Origin: Paenibacillus sp. FSL R5-0345
GTDB taxonomy: Bacteria > Bacillota > Bacilli > Paenibacillales > Paenibacillaceae
Assembly: GCF_000758585.1 (NCBI RefSeq)
Contig: NZ_CP009281.1
Location: forward strand, 6,386,001 to 6,450,000
Direction: 5' to 3'
DNA length: 64,000 bases
Below, in pieces: positions 45,171-55,290 of the stretch. The notes under the pieces were generated by a model. It made no database searches. It had not been told where the DNA came from and saw only the letters and a list, made by a program, of their open reading frames with translations. A program made the position numbers and the translations under genes. The first letter of the stretch is position 1. Each line of letters starts with the position of its first letter.

Positions 45171-45219
45171 AAGGGGCTAGCGACCAAGCAGAGAAATTCT
45201 GCTTGGTCGCTAGCCCCTC
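45171..45219. terminator. Bidirectional terminator between chemoreceptor and c-di-GMP protein
   Basis: Perfect 21-base stem from 45172-45192 (AGGGGCTAGCGACC..) to 45198-45218 (..GGTCGCTAGCCCCT) around a 5-base loop, used by two convergent genes. Confidence 0.92.
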
Positions 45220-45234
45220 TTCTATGTATTGAGA

Positions 45235-47025
45235 TTACGACGCTGCCGTATTCGCTATAAACCACTCACCCAGCTCATGTACAGGCATCGGCCGGCCGTA
45301 ATAATAACCCTGCATGACTCTACAACCCAGTGATTTCAGCAATTCAATCTGCTCTGGTGTCTCCACACCTTCTGCCACGACTTCCATATTCAGATGGGTC
45401 GCAATCGCAATAATATTGCTGATAATAGCTTTCTTGGAGTGCATCTTGCTGTTACGAATAAATACTTGATCAATCTTGAGTGTGTTGACTGGGATCTCAT
45501 CCAAATTACCAAGGGAGGAGAAGCCTGTCCCAAAGTCATCCAATGATACTCTTACTCCAAGCATCCGAAGTCTGGACAACTGCGCAACCGTCTCTTTCAT
45601 GTTATGCATCGCAATGGACTCTGTAATCTCCAGTTCGAGGAAGTGTGGTTCTAATTCTGAACATGTGAGTGCTTCCGATACAACATCGTATAGACTTCCA
45701 TCCTCAAACATCCTTGCGGACATATTAATTGATACCGGTACGTTAGCTATCTCTTCCTTATGCCAGAACTTGTTCTGGCTGCACACATCATGCAGCATCC
45801 AATAGGTAATCGGAACGATTAGTCCGGTTTCCTCTGCAATAGGAATGAATTCAGCTGGTGAAATGATCCCATGCTCTGGGTGTCTCCAGCGCAGCAATGC
45901 TTCAAGACCTACAGTAACATTCATATAGGAATCCCATTTGGGCTGATACACCACCATAAACTCAGAACGAGCTAACGCTTTACGAAGATCTTTTTCTAGC
46001 GACATCCGTCGCAGCTGATGGCGATTAGCTTCCTGATCAAACACACTGAACTTGTTCTTACCCGAATCCTTAGAAGTATAAAGAGCCGTATCCGCAGCTT
46101 TCATTAGCGTTGAGCGATCAGTCCCATGCAAAGGTGTCATACTGATTCCAATGCTTGCAGTAACATAGAGCTCGTTGCCCTGAATACGATAGAATCTCTT
46201 AAGTTCATGCATAATACGTTCTGCCTCTAACTGCGCATTTTCCAACGTGCAATCTGGGAGAGCAATCAAGAATTCATCGCCGCCTAAACGGAAGACCTTC
46301 CCCTTATCTCTTACAGAACGAATTAATCTTACAGCAACCTCCTGCAGTAACATATCCCCTATATCATGTCCAAGCGTATCGTTAATCGATTTAAAGCGAT
46401 CCAGATCCACAAAAAAAACAGCACCCGATCTACTTCCGAAAAATTCATTTTTAAAATAGTGTTCCAATCCATGTCGATTCGGCAGCTCTGTTAATGAATC
46501 TTGATAGTCCATTCTCCCCGCGCATGCCTTAAACTTATAAAACATCAATAATCCAAGATAAGCGGATACTACAACAAGAGCTACGGCTGCACCTTGAGTC
46601 CACACATCATAATAAACCTTTGCCCCGATCCTTAAAGAAAACAACCCGATGTAATGCATGGCCGAAATTCCGCTACCCAAAAGAATACCGCCTACTATTA
46701 AGCGCCATACTCCCAAACGTGTATCAGACGTTATATGGAATGCCAAATAACAGAACAACACACCAACCAATAGCGACAGTATAGATCTACCCGGATAGTA
46801 ATTAACTTCAAAGGGTAAATAGCTCGCCATGATCCCAACATAATGTAGCACCCAAATACCACTACCAAGCACAAAAGCCCCCGAAAACAGCCATAAGCGT
46901 CGAACTTTGCCGTTAGAACCGGAAACTTGCGCAATCAGATTCAGTGCGGAATAAGCAGCTGTCGCCACTAACGCCAATGATAGTAAAACAACCCAAACAT
47001 TAAAGTGGATTCCCATTTTATCCAT
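45235..47025 (-). CDS. MHYT-GGDEF-EAL cyclic-di-GMP enzyme
   Basis: 596 residues. The N-terminal MHYT membrane domain (seven helices, about 1-185) has the His motifs LHYVGIMA and MHYIGLFS, possibly binding a copper or diatomic gas ligand. The GGDEF domain has an intact RLGGDEFLIAL near residue 253. The EAL domain has EALLRWRHPEHG near 375 and EVVAEGVET later, so both synthesis and hydrolysis of c-di-GMP are chemically possible. GAGG lies 7 bases before the ATG. Which activity dominates cannot be told from sequence. It stands alone. Confidence 0.95.
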   Translation of the reverse strand: MDKMGIHFNVWVVLLSLALVATAAYSALNLIAQVSGSNGKVRRLWLFSGAFVLGSGIWVLHYVGIMASYLPFEVNYYPGRSILSLLVGVLFCYLAFHITSDTRLGVWRLIVGGILLGSGISAMHYIGLFSLRIGAKVYYDVWTQGAAVALVVVSAYLGLLMFYKFKACAGRMDYQDSLTELPNRHGLEHYFKNEFFGSRSGAVFFVDLDRFKSINDTLGHDIGDMLLQEVAVRLIRSVRDKGKVFRLGGDEFLIALPDCTLENAQLEAERIMHELKRFYRIQGNELYVTASIGISMTPLHGTDRSTLMKAADTALYTSKDSGKNKFSVFDQEANRHQLRRMSLEKDLRKALARSEFMVVYQPKWDSYMNVTVGLEALLRWRHPEHGIISPAEFIPIAEETGLIVPITYWMLHDVCSQNKFWHKEEIANVPVSINMSARMFEDGSLYDVVSEALTCSELEPHFLELEITESIAMHNMKETVAQLSRLRMLGVRVSLDDFGTGFSSLGNLDEIPVNTLKIDQVFIRNSKMHSKKAIISNIIAIATHLNMEVVAEGVETPEQIELLKSLGCRVMQGYYYGRPMPVHELGEWFIANTAAS

Positions 47026-47254
47026 TAGTTAACCTCTTCACCGGTTTTGAATCCCGTAATCGCCCAGCGTATTTCTCAAGTAAACAATCCGTACACGAAT
47101 ATCAAATATGGAAGAGTGCGTAAAGATTATAGGTGATCCCCAAAAAAGAAACTTTAGATGTATTCTACTCTGTATTCAGAAGATTGTCTAAGTAAATACT
47201 GGAATTTATACCCTTTTTTATTACGCAAAAAATGTCCATATTTGACACAACCAC

Positions 47255-48913
47255 TCAGGCCGGAAAATTTGAACTATGACTTGTTGGCGATACGTTTTTT
47301 GGAAAGGTAATTCGCCATATCCATAGATTCAAAACTACCAGAACAAACAAGTAAATATAAACTCCACCCGTAAACAAAGTGAAAACATAATGTATACCTG
47401 CCATCCCCATCAACAAGAATAACAACCCAAAGGAGTTTGCGGTGTAATCCTTCTGTTTAGCTGCCTCATAACGCTCTGAGAAAGGTAATACTGGGGGATA
47501 AGAACGGAAGCAAATGACCGCATAGATCAGCATCGCGAATAGCACTACTACTAAATCCGGCACAATCCGCGACCCAAACAACCAAAGATATACTATCGCT
47601 TCTATAGCGAATAAAGGGACTAGTAAGCGAACAATCGCTGCCTTAAGCATTCCACGATATATAGGTGCGGTGTTCGGTAGAGGAATCAGCTTATAAATCC
47701 AAGAACCTTTATAATTCGCAGAGTACCTTAGCATTAGGACAACCGTCTGAAGTAACGTCGCACCGAAGTAGATCATCAGATATGTGTTTGAATCCTTAAT
47801 AGTGGATGCATTACCATCCCAAAAGATCCCAAATATAAAAATGAACGGGAAGACGATTGAATAGCCGATTGCCGGATAGACCTTTAACTTGAAGTCACGT
47901 TCATTCCTCATCATTGACCAGCTAAAACGAAAGAACATGCCCTCTACCGGGTTGTTACAAGTTATTTTTGACAACCAGTCCACCATTCGGTCGTTACTTT
48001 TACCAACGTTGCCTTGCTCTGAAAGCTTCTGTAAGCTCTTTTCGAATAAAGGCATCAGCTTAATATAAGCCGCAATCAGCAGAACCGGAATTACTAAAGC
48101 TAACGCCGAAAGCACCACGAAGTGTGTGTCTCTCGCTCCGCCAATCAACATCTCAAATGGAGCTGCAAACCAAACCGGAGAAATCAAATACTGCCACCAT
48201 GCCGGTTTAAAAGAGAGGCTCAGTTCAGCAATATCGAACAGTCTAACAACGAGCTGATACCCTACTGTAATCCCTATAGTCAAAATGATCTGTACATAAT
48301 TAATAATATCCTTGAGTTTCTCCCCGTCAAAAAACTTCATGATCAGTAAATACAGCAGCGCCGTAATGACGAGAATAAAGCAGTCCATCAGAATGATCTC
48401 AACAGCATATATTAGAAAAAATAGTACTCCCTGTTTGAACAGGCACAAAATCAGCGAAGGTCCGGTCAAGGTCAGCGTCACTGAAAATAAATAAATGAGA
48501 ATGTGGATGCTCTTCGCCATGTTCAAGGTACGGCGGTTCACTGGCTTGGAGGCCAGTATGTTTTTATCCCGAAGATCAAGCATTACGGAAGAGAAATCAG
48601 AGATCAGTGTGGTCGTAATCATAAACATCACTACACCAAACACTAGACTCATCTGCAGCATATAGTTGCCCGTTAACATCATAAGAGGAATTAACATGAC
48701 GCCAAAAAGTAAATAAATCCATTGCACACGCAGCGGGGAGCCCTCTTTCTTCTCCTCCTTTTTCTGCATTCCACCAAGCACTGTTGGTGTTCTTCTACCG
48801 TCCATCGTTAATTTGACCTGTAGAATACTTCGCATCACGTCATAATCAACACCGATTCGGCTAAACCCACCCCGCAGCTTATCCAGAAGCTTCAGCACAT
48901 AGAAATCAGTCAT
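47255..48913 (-). CDS. ABC exporter permease
   Basis: 552 residues from the ATG at 48913, with about twelve hydrophobic segments and no ATPase motifs. It belongs to the large multi-helix permeases paired with a single ATPase in Firmicutes. The start overlaps the ATPase stop by 8 bases; a longer frame to 48973 would lie wholly inside the ATPase gene without a ribosome site. Early residues are MTDFYVLKLLDKLRGGF. The cargo is unknown. I see no clear terminator in the following 200 bases. Confidence 0.8.
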   Translation of the reverse strand: MTDFYVLKLLDKLRGGFSRIGVDYDVMRSILQVKLTMDGRRTPTVLGGMQKKEEKKEGSPLRVQWIYLLFGVMLIPLMMLTGNYMLQMSLVFGVVMFMITTTLISDFSSVMLDLRDKNILASKPVNRRTLNMAKSIHILIYLFSVTLTLTGPSLILCLFKQGVLFFLIYAVEIILMDCFILVITALLYLLIMKFFDGEKLKDIINYVQIILTIGITVGYQLVVRLFDIAELSLSFKPAWWQYLISPVWFAAPFEMLIGGARDTHFVVLSALALVIPVLLIAAYIKLMPLFEKSLQKLSEQGNVGKSNDRMVDWLSKITCNNPVEGMFFRFSWSMMRNERDFKLKVYPAIGYSIVFPFIFIFGIFWDGNASTIKDSNTYLMIYFGATLLQTVVLMLRYSANYKGSWIYKLIPLPNTAPIYRGMLKAAIVRLLVPLFAIEAIVYLWLFGSRIVPDLVVVLFAMLIYAVICFRSYPPVLPFSERYEAAKQKDYTANSFGLLFLLMGMAGIHYVFTLFTGGVYIYLFVLVVLNLWIWRITFPKNVSPTSHSSNFPA

Positions 48914-49706
48914 GAGAGGATACCTCTTGCATAACCGCAACAAATTCCCCAGCAATATCACGGTATTTATCAAATCCAGTTAATTGATTAAAAATATCCT
49001 CAAGCGACCCTTCGCGGCCCTTCTCTCTTAGCTCAGCAAAGCTCCCATCCGCCACGATATCTCCACCATCGATCAAAACAATCCGGCTACTGATCTTCTC
49101 AACTACATCCATGATGTGTGAAGAATAGAAAATGGTCTTGCCCCGTGCCGCCAAAGATGCAAAAATCTCCTTTACTACCATTACACTGTTAGCATCCAGA
49201 CCGCTCAGCGGTTCATCTAGGAATAAAATATCGGGATCATGAAGCATGCTGGAGATCAGCAGTACCTTTTGTTTCATCCCTTTGGAGAAGGTTGCGATCC
49301 GCGAATCATAAGCTTTCTCAAGACCTAGCAAGGCCATTAATTTTCCAGCTTTATAGTCGACATCACTGCGCTTCAATCCATACAACTCGCCTACAAAGGT
49401 TAAATACTCTCTAGCGGTGAGGCTATCATATAATTCAGCGACCTCCGGCACATAACCTATTCTTTTCTTATAAGAGACATCTCCATCAGCAATATCCCTG
49501 CCGAAAATCTCTACTTTGCCGTTATAACCTTCTACCAGACCGAGCATAATCTTAACAGTTGTACTCTTTCCTGCACCGTTAGGGCCGATATAGCCAATGA
49601 TTTGTCCTCTGTATACCTTAAGGTCAATGCCCTTTAGCACCATTCGATCAGTGTAGTTCATCCATAAACCAGAAATCGCAATGACTGGATCATCAGCAAG
49701 GCCCAT
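48906..49706 (-). CDS. ABC transporter ATP-binding protein
   Basis: 266 residues with all motifs: Walker A GYIGPNGAGKSTTVKIM, Q-loop GYVPEVAELYD, signature FSKGMKQK (degenerate LSGGQ, common in exporters), Walker B ILFLDEPLSGLD and H-loop SSHIMDVVE. It powers the overlapping permease. AGAGGGG precedes the ATG. The pair resembles Bacillus ABC-2-like systems with unknown cargo. Confidence 0.93.
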   Translation of the reverse strand: MGLADDPVIAISGLWMNYTDRMVLKGIDLKVYRGQIIGYIGPNGAGKSTTVKIMLGLVEGYNGKVEIFGRDIADGDVSYKKRIGYVPEVAELYDSLTAREYLTFVGELYGLKRSDVDYKAGKLMALLGLEKAYDSRIATFSKGMKQKVLLISSMLHDPDILFLDEPLSGLDANSVMVVKEIFASLAARGKTIFYSSHIMDVVEKISSRIVLIDGGDIVADGSFAELREKGREGSLEDIFNQLTGFDKYRDIAGEFVAVMQEVSSHD

Positions 49707-49851
49707 ATCCTAATCCCCTCTCTAGCGACTAATTGACGATGTTAAAAATTACTATTTCATAAAATTACAATAATTGTATCATTCAACTGAATCCCACTCC
49801 ATAATTTAACTCACTAATCTTATATCTATGAATGCTAATGCCCTTTTCAGC

Positions 49852-49880
49852 ACAAAAGGGAGAACCCTTGGTTCCCCCTT
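49852..49880 (-). terminator. Terminator of the HxlR-type regulator
   Basis: On the minus strand AAGGGGGAACC pairs with GGTTCTCCCTT around AAG, followed by TTG. It lies about 27 bases after the stop. Confidence 0.75.
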
Positions 49881-49906
49881 AAAGTGTAGAGATCATCCCC
49901 CGCGAA

Positions 49907-50299
49907 TTATTCCGCTTGATCCACTTGATCATATGAAGCTCTAGCCTGTTGAACCAATTCGTAATTTTTACTCGTCCACTGATTTAACGCTCTCATAGGT
50001 TCAAGTAATGATTCCCCTAAAGGAGTTAGAGAATACTCTACAATGGGCGGGACGGATGGTGTGATCTCGCGCTGGACGAGCCCATCTCGTTCCAGTTGCC
50101 GCAATGTTTGAGTTAGCATTTTTTTAGAGATGCCCTCAATTCTTCTTCTGATATCACTGTAACGAATGATTCCATCTTCCATGGCATAGATGACCAAAGC
50201 TGTCCATTTATTAGAGATGATGTCAAGGACCTTACTGTACCCACAAATCGATAACGAGATATCAGGCTCTACGGCATTCGTCGAAAATGGATGGTTCAT
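49907..50299 (-). CDS. HxlR family transcriptional regulator
   Basis: 130 residues from the ATG at 50299, which has AGGAGG 7 bases upstream; the frame runs 45 codons further but without a site. Winged-helix features are LDIISNKWTALVIYAM, RYSDIRRRIEGISKKMLTQTLRQLE and RDGLVQREITPSVPPIVEYSLTPLG broken here as EITPSVPPIVEYSL. HxlR/YodB/CatR proteins respond to quinones, aldehydes or diamide. The divergent neighbour is a quinone-reductase-like dehydrogenase, so a YodB-like sensor of electrophiles is plausible, although a conserved N-terminal Cys is present only as CGYSK at about residue 20. Confidence 0.88.
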   Translation of the reverse strand: MNHPFSTNAVEPDISLSICGYSKVLDIISNKWTALVIYAMEDGIIRYSDIRRRIEGISKKMLTQTLRQLERDGLVQREITPSVPPIVEYSLTPLGESLLEPMRALNQWTSKNYELVQQARASYDQVDQAE

Positions 50300-50314
50300 A
50301 TGAAGTCCTCCTAT

Positions 50315-50347
50315 GCACTTTTTGGTTCCCTGGACACTATAAAGTGC
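50315..50347. promoter_or_regulatory. Candidate HxlR operator between divergent genes
   Basis: Inverted arms GCACTTT (50315-50321) and AAAGTGC (50341-50347), 19 bases apart, lie in the 114-base divergent region, and a further GCACTT lies near the dehydrogenase start. They would overlap plausible promoter elements on both strands. Weakly supported. Confidence 0.35.
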
Positions 50348-50413
50348 CTTCTTACTTAAGTGTAGTTTATGGATTATTGTATGTCTATGCACTTCAAAAA
50401 GGAGAGATTGCTC

Positions 50414-51427
50414 ATGAAAGTATACGAAATTCAAAGTGAATTTGGCCTAGATCACCTGAAAACAGCCGAACGTCCAATTCCTAATCCTGGTCCTGGTGAA
50501 GTTCGTATAAAAATGCGGGCAGTTTCCCTTAACGCTAGGGATTTAGGTGTGATTGATGGCTTTTATAACCCGATTTTGAGCTCACCATTAATCCCGGTAT
50601 CGGACGGTGTGGGTGAAGTTGTCGCCTTAGGTGAGCATACGTCCCGATTCAAGATTGGTGATCGGGTGAGCGGTATTTTTACTCAAAGCTGGATTACGGG
50701 AGAACCTTCACAAGAAAATTGGGTGAGCTCGCTAGGAAGTCCGCTTGATGGGCTACTAGCAGAATATGTTGTACTTCCCGAGAAGGGGTTGGTTCGTGTG
50801 CCAGATCTTTTGACAGATGAAGAAGCGGCAACACTTCCTTGTGCAGGTGTTACAGCATGGCATGCTATTGTTGAAGAAGGAAAGGTGAAAGCCGGAGAGA
50901 CTGTAGTGATCCAAGGAACAGGCGGAGTTTCGTTATTCGCACTTCAATTTGCCAAGCTTCACGGTGCACAGGTGATCATCACATCTAGCAGCGATGAGAA
51001 GCTTAAGCGGGCCAAGGGATTGGGAGCAGATTTTGGTGTCAATTATTTAACAACCCCTGAATGGGATAAGGCTGTTCTTGAGCTGACAGGGGGACGCGGA
51101 GCAGACCATATTGTTGATCTCGGTGGATCTTCCACATTAAATAAATCAATCGGGGCGCTGCGGGTGGGTGGAAGGATCAGTCTGATAGGCGGTCTGTCGG
51201 GGTTCGAGGTGGAAGGCTTTGAACTTATCCCTGCAATTCTGAGAAAAGCGCGCCTTCAAGCCATCAATGTTGGAAGCCGTGACATGTTTGAGACGATGAA
51301 TCGTGCGATCGAACAAAATGGACTTCGCCCGATCATTGATGCTGTATTTCCATTTGAACATTCTATTGAAGCATTGCAATACTTAGCAAAGGGTTCAACC
51401 TTCGGAAAAATTTGCATTAAATTTTAA
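50414..51427 (+). CDS. Zinc-independent MDR alcohol dehydrogenase / quinone reductase-like
   Basis: 337 residues from the ATG at 50414 (GGAGAG at 7 bases). It is a medium-chain dehydrogenase: GroES-like domain with NPGPGEVRIKMRAVSLNARD and VSDGVGEVVALGE, then the NADPH fold with VVIQGTGGVSLFALQFAK. Structural or catalytic zinc cysteines are mostly absent, which fits quinone oxidoreductases and enal reductases. It is divergent from an HxlR regulator that may control it, suggesting a role in detoxifying quinones or aldehydes. The substrate is not determined. Confidence 0.88.
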   Translation: MKVYEIQSEFGLDHLKTAERPIPNPGPGEVRIKMRAVSLNARDLGVIDGFYNPILSSPLIPVSDGVGEVVALGEHTSRFKIGDRVSGIFTQSWITGEPSQENWVSSLGSPLDGLLAEYVVLPEKGLVRVPDLLTDEEAATLPCAGVTAWHAIVEEGKVKAGETVVIQGTGGVSLFALQFAKLHGAQVIITSSSDEKLKRAKGLGADFGVNYLTTPEWDKAVLELTGGRGADHIVDLGGSSTLNKSIGALRVGGRISLIGGLSGFEVEGFELIPAILRKARLQAINVGSRDMFETMNRAIEQNGLRPIIDAVFPFEHSIEALQYLAKGSTFGKICIKF

Positions 51428-51434
51428 GATTAGA

Positions 51435-51460
51435 AACCCCCTGCTTTTTTGCAGGGGGTT
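51435..51460. terminator. Bidirectional terminator between dehydrogenase and S-layer protein
   Basis: AACCCCCTGC (51435-51444) pairs perfectly with GCAGGGGGTT (51451-51460) around a T6 loop. Confidence 0.88.
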
Positions 51461-51487
51461 CCAATGTAATATACAGCTGCTGCTTAA

Positions 51488-54400
51488 TTATCTCGACAGC
51501 AGATTATAAATGACCTGTGCCGCTTGCGCTCTTGTAGTGACTTCTTTAGGACTCAGCTTACTATTTGCTCCTGTCACTACACCTCTTTCTACCAGCGCCT
51601 GAAGGGCTTCCTGTGCATAGCCAGCAATCTCCCCTGCATCACTAAAATCAGAAAGAGCTGCAGCCTTCTTCTCGGATGGCAGTTCACCTAGCGCTACGAG
51701 CGAGCGGTACAAGAGTGTAAATAGCTCCTGTCTAGTGATCTGAATCTCTGGCTGGAATTGATTATCCCCCGAACCTGTGGCTACCCCAAGGCGCTTAGCA
51801 GTCGCGAGATAGTTCGTGTAATACGTATTGCCCGCATCCGCAAAATTATCAGTTGCGGTAGCGTCCGGTGTGATGCCGTAAGCATTCAAGAGTAAGACAA
51901 TAAATTGCCCTCTAGTTATTTCAGCATTCGGACTGTAATGCTCTGCATCTGTACCGGATGTGATACTGCGTGCTGCAAGATAACCTACTGCACTGCTATA
52001 CCATGAGGTGTCCGAAACATCCGCAAAGCTCACCTTGTTATATCCGATAATATATTGGGAGAAATGTGTGGTAACAAAATTTACAGTTCCCTTGGCAGCG
52101 TTATAATTCCCGCGTACATTCTCCAAGCTTCCAGTGGTATTAATATGGTATACGATGACCGCATCTTTCTGTTCTCCTGCTTGCAGCGTATAGGGCACAC
52201 TGATGTGGACACTGCCCCCGCCAAAGGTAGAGATGGTGCTTTGGCCTGCTTTTACCGATAAATCATAAACCGGTCTGTCGCCGAGAACAGCCTTACCTTC
52301 TGCCGTTAACGAAACCTTAGCGATCGTTATGACAATATCCCCCGCATCCGAGGCTGCGCTGATACTTGCCAAAGATTTGGCATCGAGTGTAATCGTACCT
52401 ACATTCTCATATTGAATGGTAATCTCGGCCTTCGTACCAGAGACTAACTCATTAATTATGCTTCTCGATAGGGTAAGCTCGGCTGTTTTGGTATCAGAAG
52501 TAGCTGCTACTTTAATTTCCAATACAGCTTTCTTCCCATCCGCTTCTGCCTTTTTAGCAAGGTTCACTAGCTCGATAGCCGCTTCTTTCGTGATTGTAGC
52601 TGTGGTTACTCCTGTGGCTTTATCCGTTTTGGTTGCCGCTGTTGATGATAAATTCACAGTATTACCGGTTGTTGTTGCAGCAACCAGTTGAGGGCTTGCT
52701 GTTGGTGTTGGTGTAGCTGTGCTCGGTGCAGAATTGCTGCCGCCAGGCCCACTTGTTCCTGGGTCTGAAATAGATACATAAGCAGGGACAACGATAGCGG
52801 TCACTGGACTTGCCTTATACCCTTCTTTCGCTGCGTATCGAACTTGATACGTACCTGGTATTAGACCTGTAATCTCTTTATCTGGTGCATACACATAATT
52901 AGTCACACTGGACAGCTTATATTCTAAGGCTGTTGTGGTTCCTGTAATTTTCCCATCATTGTTCGCTGTAGAGGTAGGTGCTACCCCCTGCAAACCGGAT
53001 GGCGCTGCTTGCTCTGCAGTGAATACTGGAACAATCACTTCTGCTGCTCTGCCCGCATTAAATCCCTCTTTGGCTGCATATCTTACTTGATATATCCCCG
53101 GTACCAATCCAACGATCTCTACTTCTGTTGCATAGACATAATCGGTTACCGTTGATAGCTTATATTCCAAAGCTTTCGTAGTCCCGGTGATTTTACCGTC
53201 ATTATTGGCTGCGGTAGTCGGCGCTACGCCCACTAGCCCTGTAGGAGCTGCTTGCTCGCCATAGGCCGGAACTTCAACAGTAGCATCTTTACCTACGCTG
53301 TATCCTTCTTTTGCCGCAAATCTCACCTTATAAAAGCCCGGAGTAAGACCTGTGATGGCTACGCCTGTAACAGGCTTATAATCAGCTTCTCCAGCACCCT
53401 TATACTCCTGCCCCTCAACTGAGCCCGTAATATGCCCATCATCGTTAGCTTCAGAAGTAGGAGCTACCCCTAATAGACCTGTTGGAGCTGCTTGTTGATG
53501 GATATAAGGAGGCACCTCCACACTTACGTCTTCTCCAGCATTATAAGGAATGATCGTTGGTCCCGCTGCGTTCGTTGGACCTTGATATCCTGATGTAGCC
53601 GCATATCTTACTGTATAAACACCAGGCGCAAGCCCTGTAATCGCTGAACCTGATACTTGCGTATATGCCGTATCTCCAGCCAGCTTATATTCCAAAGCCG
53701 AACTTGTGCCCAAGATTTGCCCATCCTTACTGTCTGCTGCGGTTGGTGCTACACCTGTAAGTCCAGCAGGCACAGCTTCAAGTTTTGAGAATAGCTTATC
53801 CAGCGCTGTTGTAGTGTTAGTGTATCTGGCTCCAATTGGGTAATTAGCCTGCACGTAATCCGGTTGGATGTTCGTCCAGCTGTACATAAGCTCAATATGC
53901 CCTAGAATAGGTGCATTAGTACCACTTGCATCTTTGTTGTCCTTGTTATACGTGAACAGATATGGAACCTGAAGTCTATCTCCTATCACAGTGTTTCCAA
54001 GCTCATTCACATAACTAATCACAGATGGTTTAGCTGCTGTGTTGTTCTCGGTCTTAATATTGGTCAGATAAGTACGGACCAAATCAACATAAAATTTTGC
54101 ATATGGATGATTGGTTGTTCTAATCTGAAGCTCATTATTATTGTGCGGATTGGCATTGCCCTTGGTGCCGCTGTTGTTGCTTGGTTCAGCAACCGTCACC
54201 CCAGAGTCAAGCTTCGTATCGAAGAAGTAGACCTTATCGATATTATGCTTCTTGGCATACTCGTTAATATATTTGATAACCGCTTGTGTGTTGGGGCACC
54301 ATGAGCCGCCTAACAAAATCGCATAGTTGCCATCACTCGCCAAAATTTGCTTCAGCTGATGATAGGTCACATGTTCATACACGAGCGTACCGTCCGATTC

Positions 54401-55216
54401 GTTGAAGATCGTAGGTTTGCCCTCATTTTCGCCCTCATAGTTCTTGTTAAATGCGGCCTTGATATAAGCAGATTCATCGATCGTGCTATACCCAGAAGCG
54501 GCACTAAGCACCTCTCTTACTGATGCTTTATAAGCATTAACTTTCGTAGCATCTAGCGTTCCGTTCGTTAGGAACTCATTCCACGAATAGCTCTTATCCA
54601 GATAGGATACAACAGGAGCACTATTTCCCTGTGCATCTTTGTGATCCTTGTTGTACACCAAGAGAAATGGAGATTCGATCTTATTAGCAGTTACGACATC
54701 CCCGTTTTTATTGGTATAGCTAACATTGCGTTCTGGAACGTCCTTCGAGGACAGATTCAAATTCTTTAAATATTTGTTTACCAGGTCAACGTATTTGTAA
54801 GCAAATTTATTATTGCTGTCTGCAATCTGGAGCGTGTCACCGTCCAGCTTAGTATCAAAGTTATAAATCGTAGAGATGCCATATTCTTTAGCTACTTCAT
54901 TGATAAAGCCGATATCGGCCTGTGTATTCTCGCTCCAAGCGCCGCCAACCAGAACAGCGTAAGTGCCTTCACTCTCAAAAAGATGAACGATATCCTCATA
55001 GGTTGCCGTTTTAAATACATGGCTAGCATCATTCAAACGGTCATAAACATGACTGAAATAATCAAAGTGGCTTACACCGCTATTTGAGGCTAAAGAGGTT
55101 AGTGCCTCTGCGTTATCCGTTTCGGCATTAGCTCTGCCCGCTTGAAAAGGCAGGATAAGCAGGGAAGCTGCTAGAAGCAGCGTTACAATTTTTTTGAATC
55201 GCAATGGTTTTATCAT
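51488..55216 (-). CDS. SLH-domain cell-surface protein with two thioredoxin-like domains and four repeats
   Basis: 1242 residues. A signal peptide (LLLAASLLILPFQAGRANA) is followed by two related thioredoxin-like domains: the first has GGAWSENTQADIGFIN (about 91-106, no Cys), the second GGSWCPNTQAVIKYIN (Cys near 305). Four repeats of about 80-95 residues span roughly 480-815, each starting with a APTGL.GVAPT-type motif and ending APGxYxVRYAA. A Thr/Ala-rich linker and a further domain (to about 1055) precede three SLH domains (about 1060-1242, e.g. FADVSDTSWYSSAVGYLAAR) that bind pyruvylated wall polymer. It may be a surface protein that interacts with thiols or a metal. GAGGTG precedes the ATG. 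Confidence 0.88.
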   Translation of the reverse strand: MIKPLRFKKIVTLLLAASLLILPFQAGRANAETDNAEALTSLASNSGVSHFDYFSHVYDRLNDASHVFKTATYEDIVHLFESEGTYAVLVGGAWSENTQADIGFINEVAKEYGISTIYNFDTKLDGDTLQIADSNNKFAYKYVDLVNKYLKNLNLSSKDVPERNVSYTNKNGDVVTANKIESPFLLVYNKDHKDAQGNSAPVVSYLDKSYSWNEFLTNGTLDATKVNAYKASVREVLSAASGYSTIDESAYIKAAFNKNYEGENEGKPTIFNESDGTLVYEHVTYHQLKQILASDGNYAILLGGSWCPNTQAVIKYINEYAKKHNIDKVYFFDTKLDSGVTVAEPSNNSGTKGNANPHNNNELQIRTTNHPYAKFYVDLVRTYLTNIKTENNTAAKPSVISYVNELGNTVIGDRLQVPYLFTYNKDNKDASGTNAPILGHIELMYSWTNIQPDYVQANYPIGARYTNTTTALDKLFSKLEAVPAGLTGVAPTAADSKDGQILGTSSALEYKLAGDTAYTQVSGSAITGLAPGVYTVRYAATSGYQGPTNAAGPTIIPYNAGEDVSVEVPPYIHQQAAPTGLLGVAPTSEANDDGHITGSVEGQEYKGAGEADYKPVTGVAITGLTPGFYKVRFAAKEGYSVGKDATVEVPAYGEQAAPTGLVGVAPTTAANNDGKITGTTKALEYKLSTVTDYVYATEVEIVGLVPGIYQVRYAAKEGFNAGRAAEVIVPVFTAEQAAPSGLQGVAPTSTANNDGKITGTTTALEYKLSSVTNYVYAPDKEITGLIPGTYQVRYAAKEGYKASPVTAIVVPAYVSISDPGTSGPGGSNSAPSTATPTPTASPQLVAATTTGNTVNLSSTAATKTDKATGVTTATITKEAAIELVNLAKKAEADGKKAVLEIKVAATSDTKTAELTLSRSIINELVSGTKAEITIQYENVGTITLDAKSLASISAASDAGDIVITIAKVSLTAEGKAVLGDRPVYDLSVKAGQSTISTFGGGSVHISVPYTLQAGEQKDAVIVYHINTTGSLENVRGNYNAAKGTVNFVTTHFSQYIIGYNKVSFADVSDTSWYSSAVGYLAARSITSGTDAEHYSPNAEITRGQFIVLLLNAYGITPDATATDNFADAGNTYYTNYLATAKRLGVATGSGDNQFQPEIQITRQELFTLLYRSLVALGELPSEKKAAALSDFSDAGEIAGYAQEALQALVERGVVTGANSKLSPKEVTTRAQAAQVIYNLLSR

Positions 55217-55290
55217 TTATGTGCACCTCGCCTTATATCGATTTATGTGATGAATTTGCTGAAAGGAATCCTGAATGAGCACGCGACCCA

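Noticed and set aside
48914..48973. N-terminal extension of the ABC permease
   Set aside because: It lies inside the ATPase gene and has no ribosome site; the ATG at 48913 overlaps the stop with GAGG upstream.
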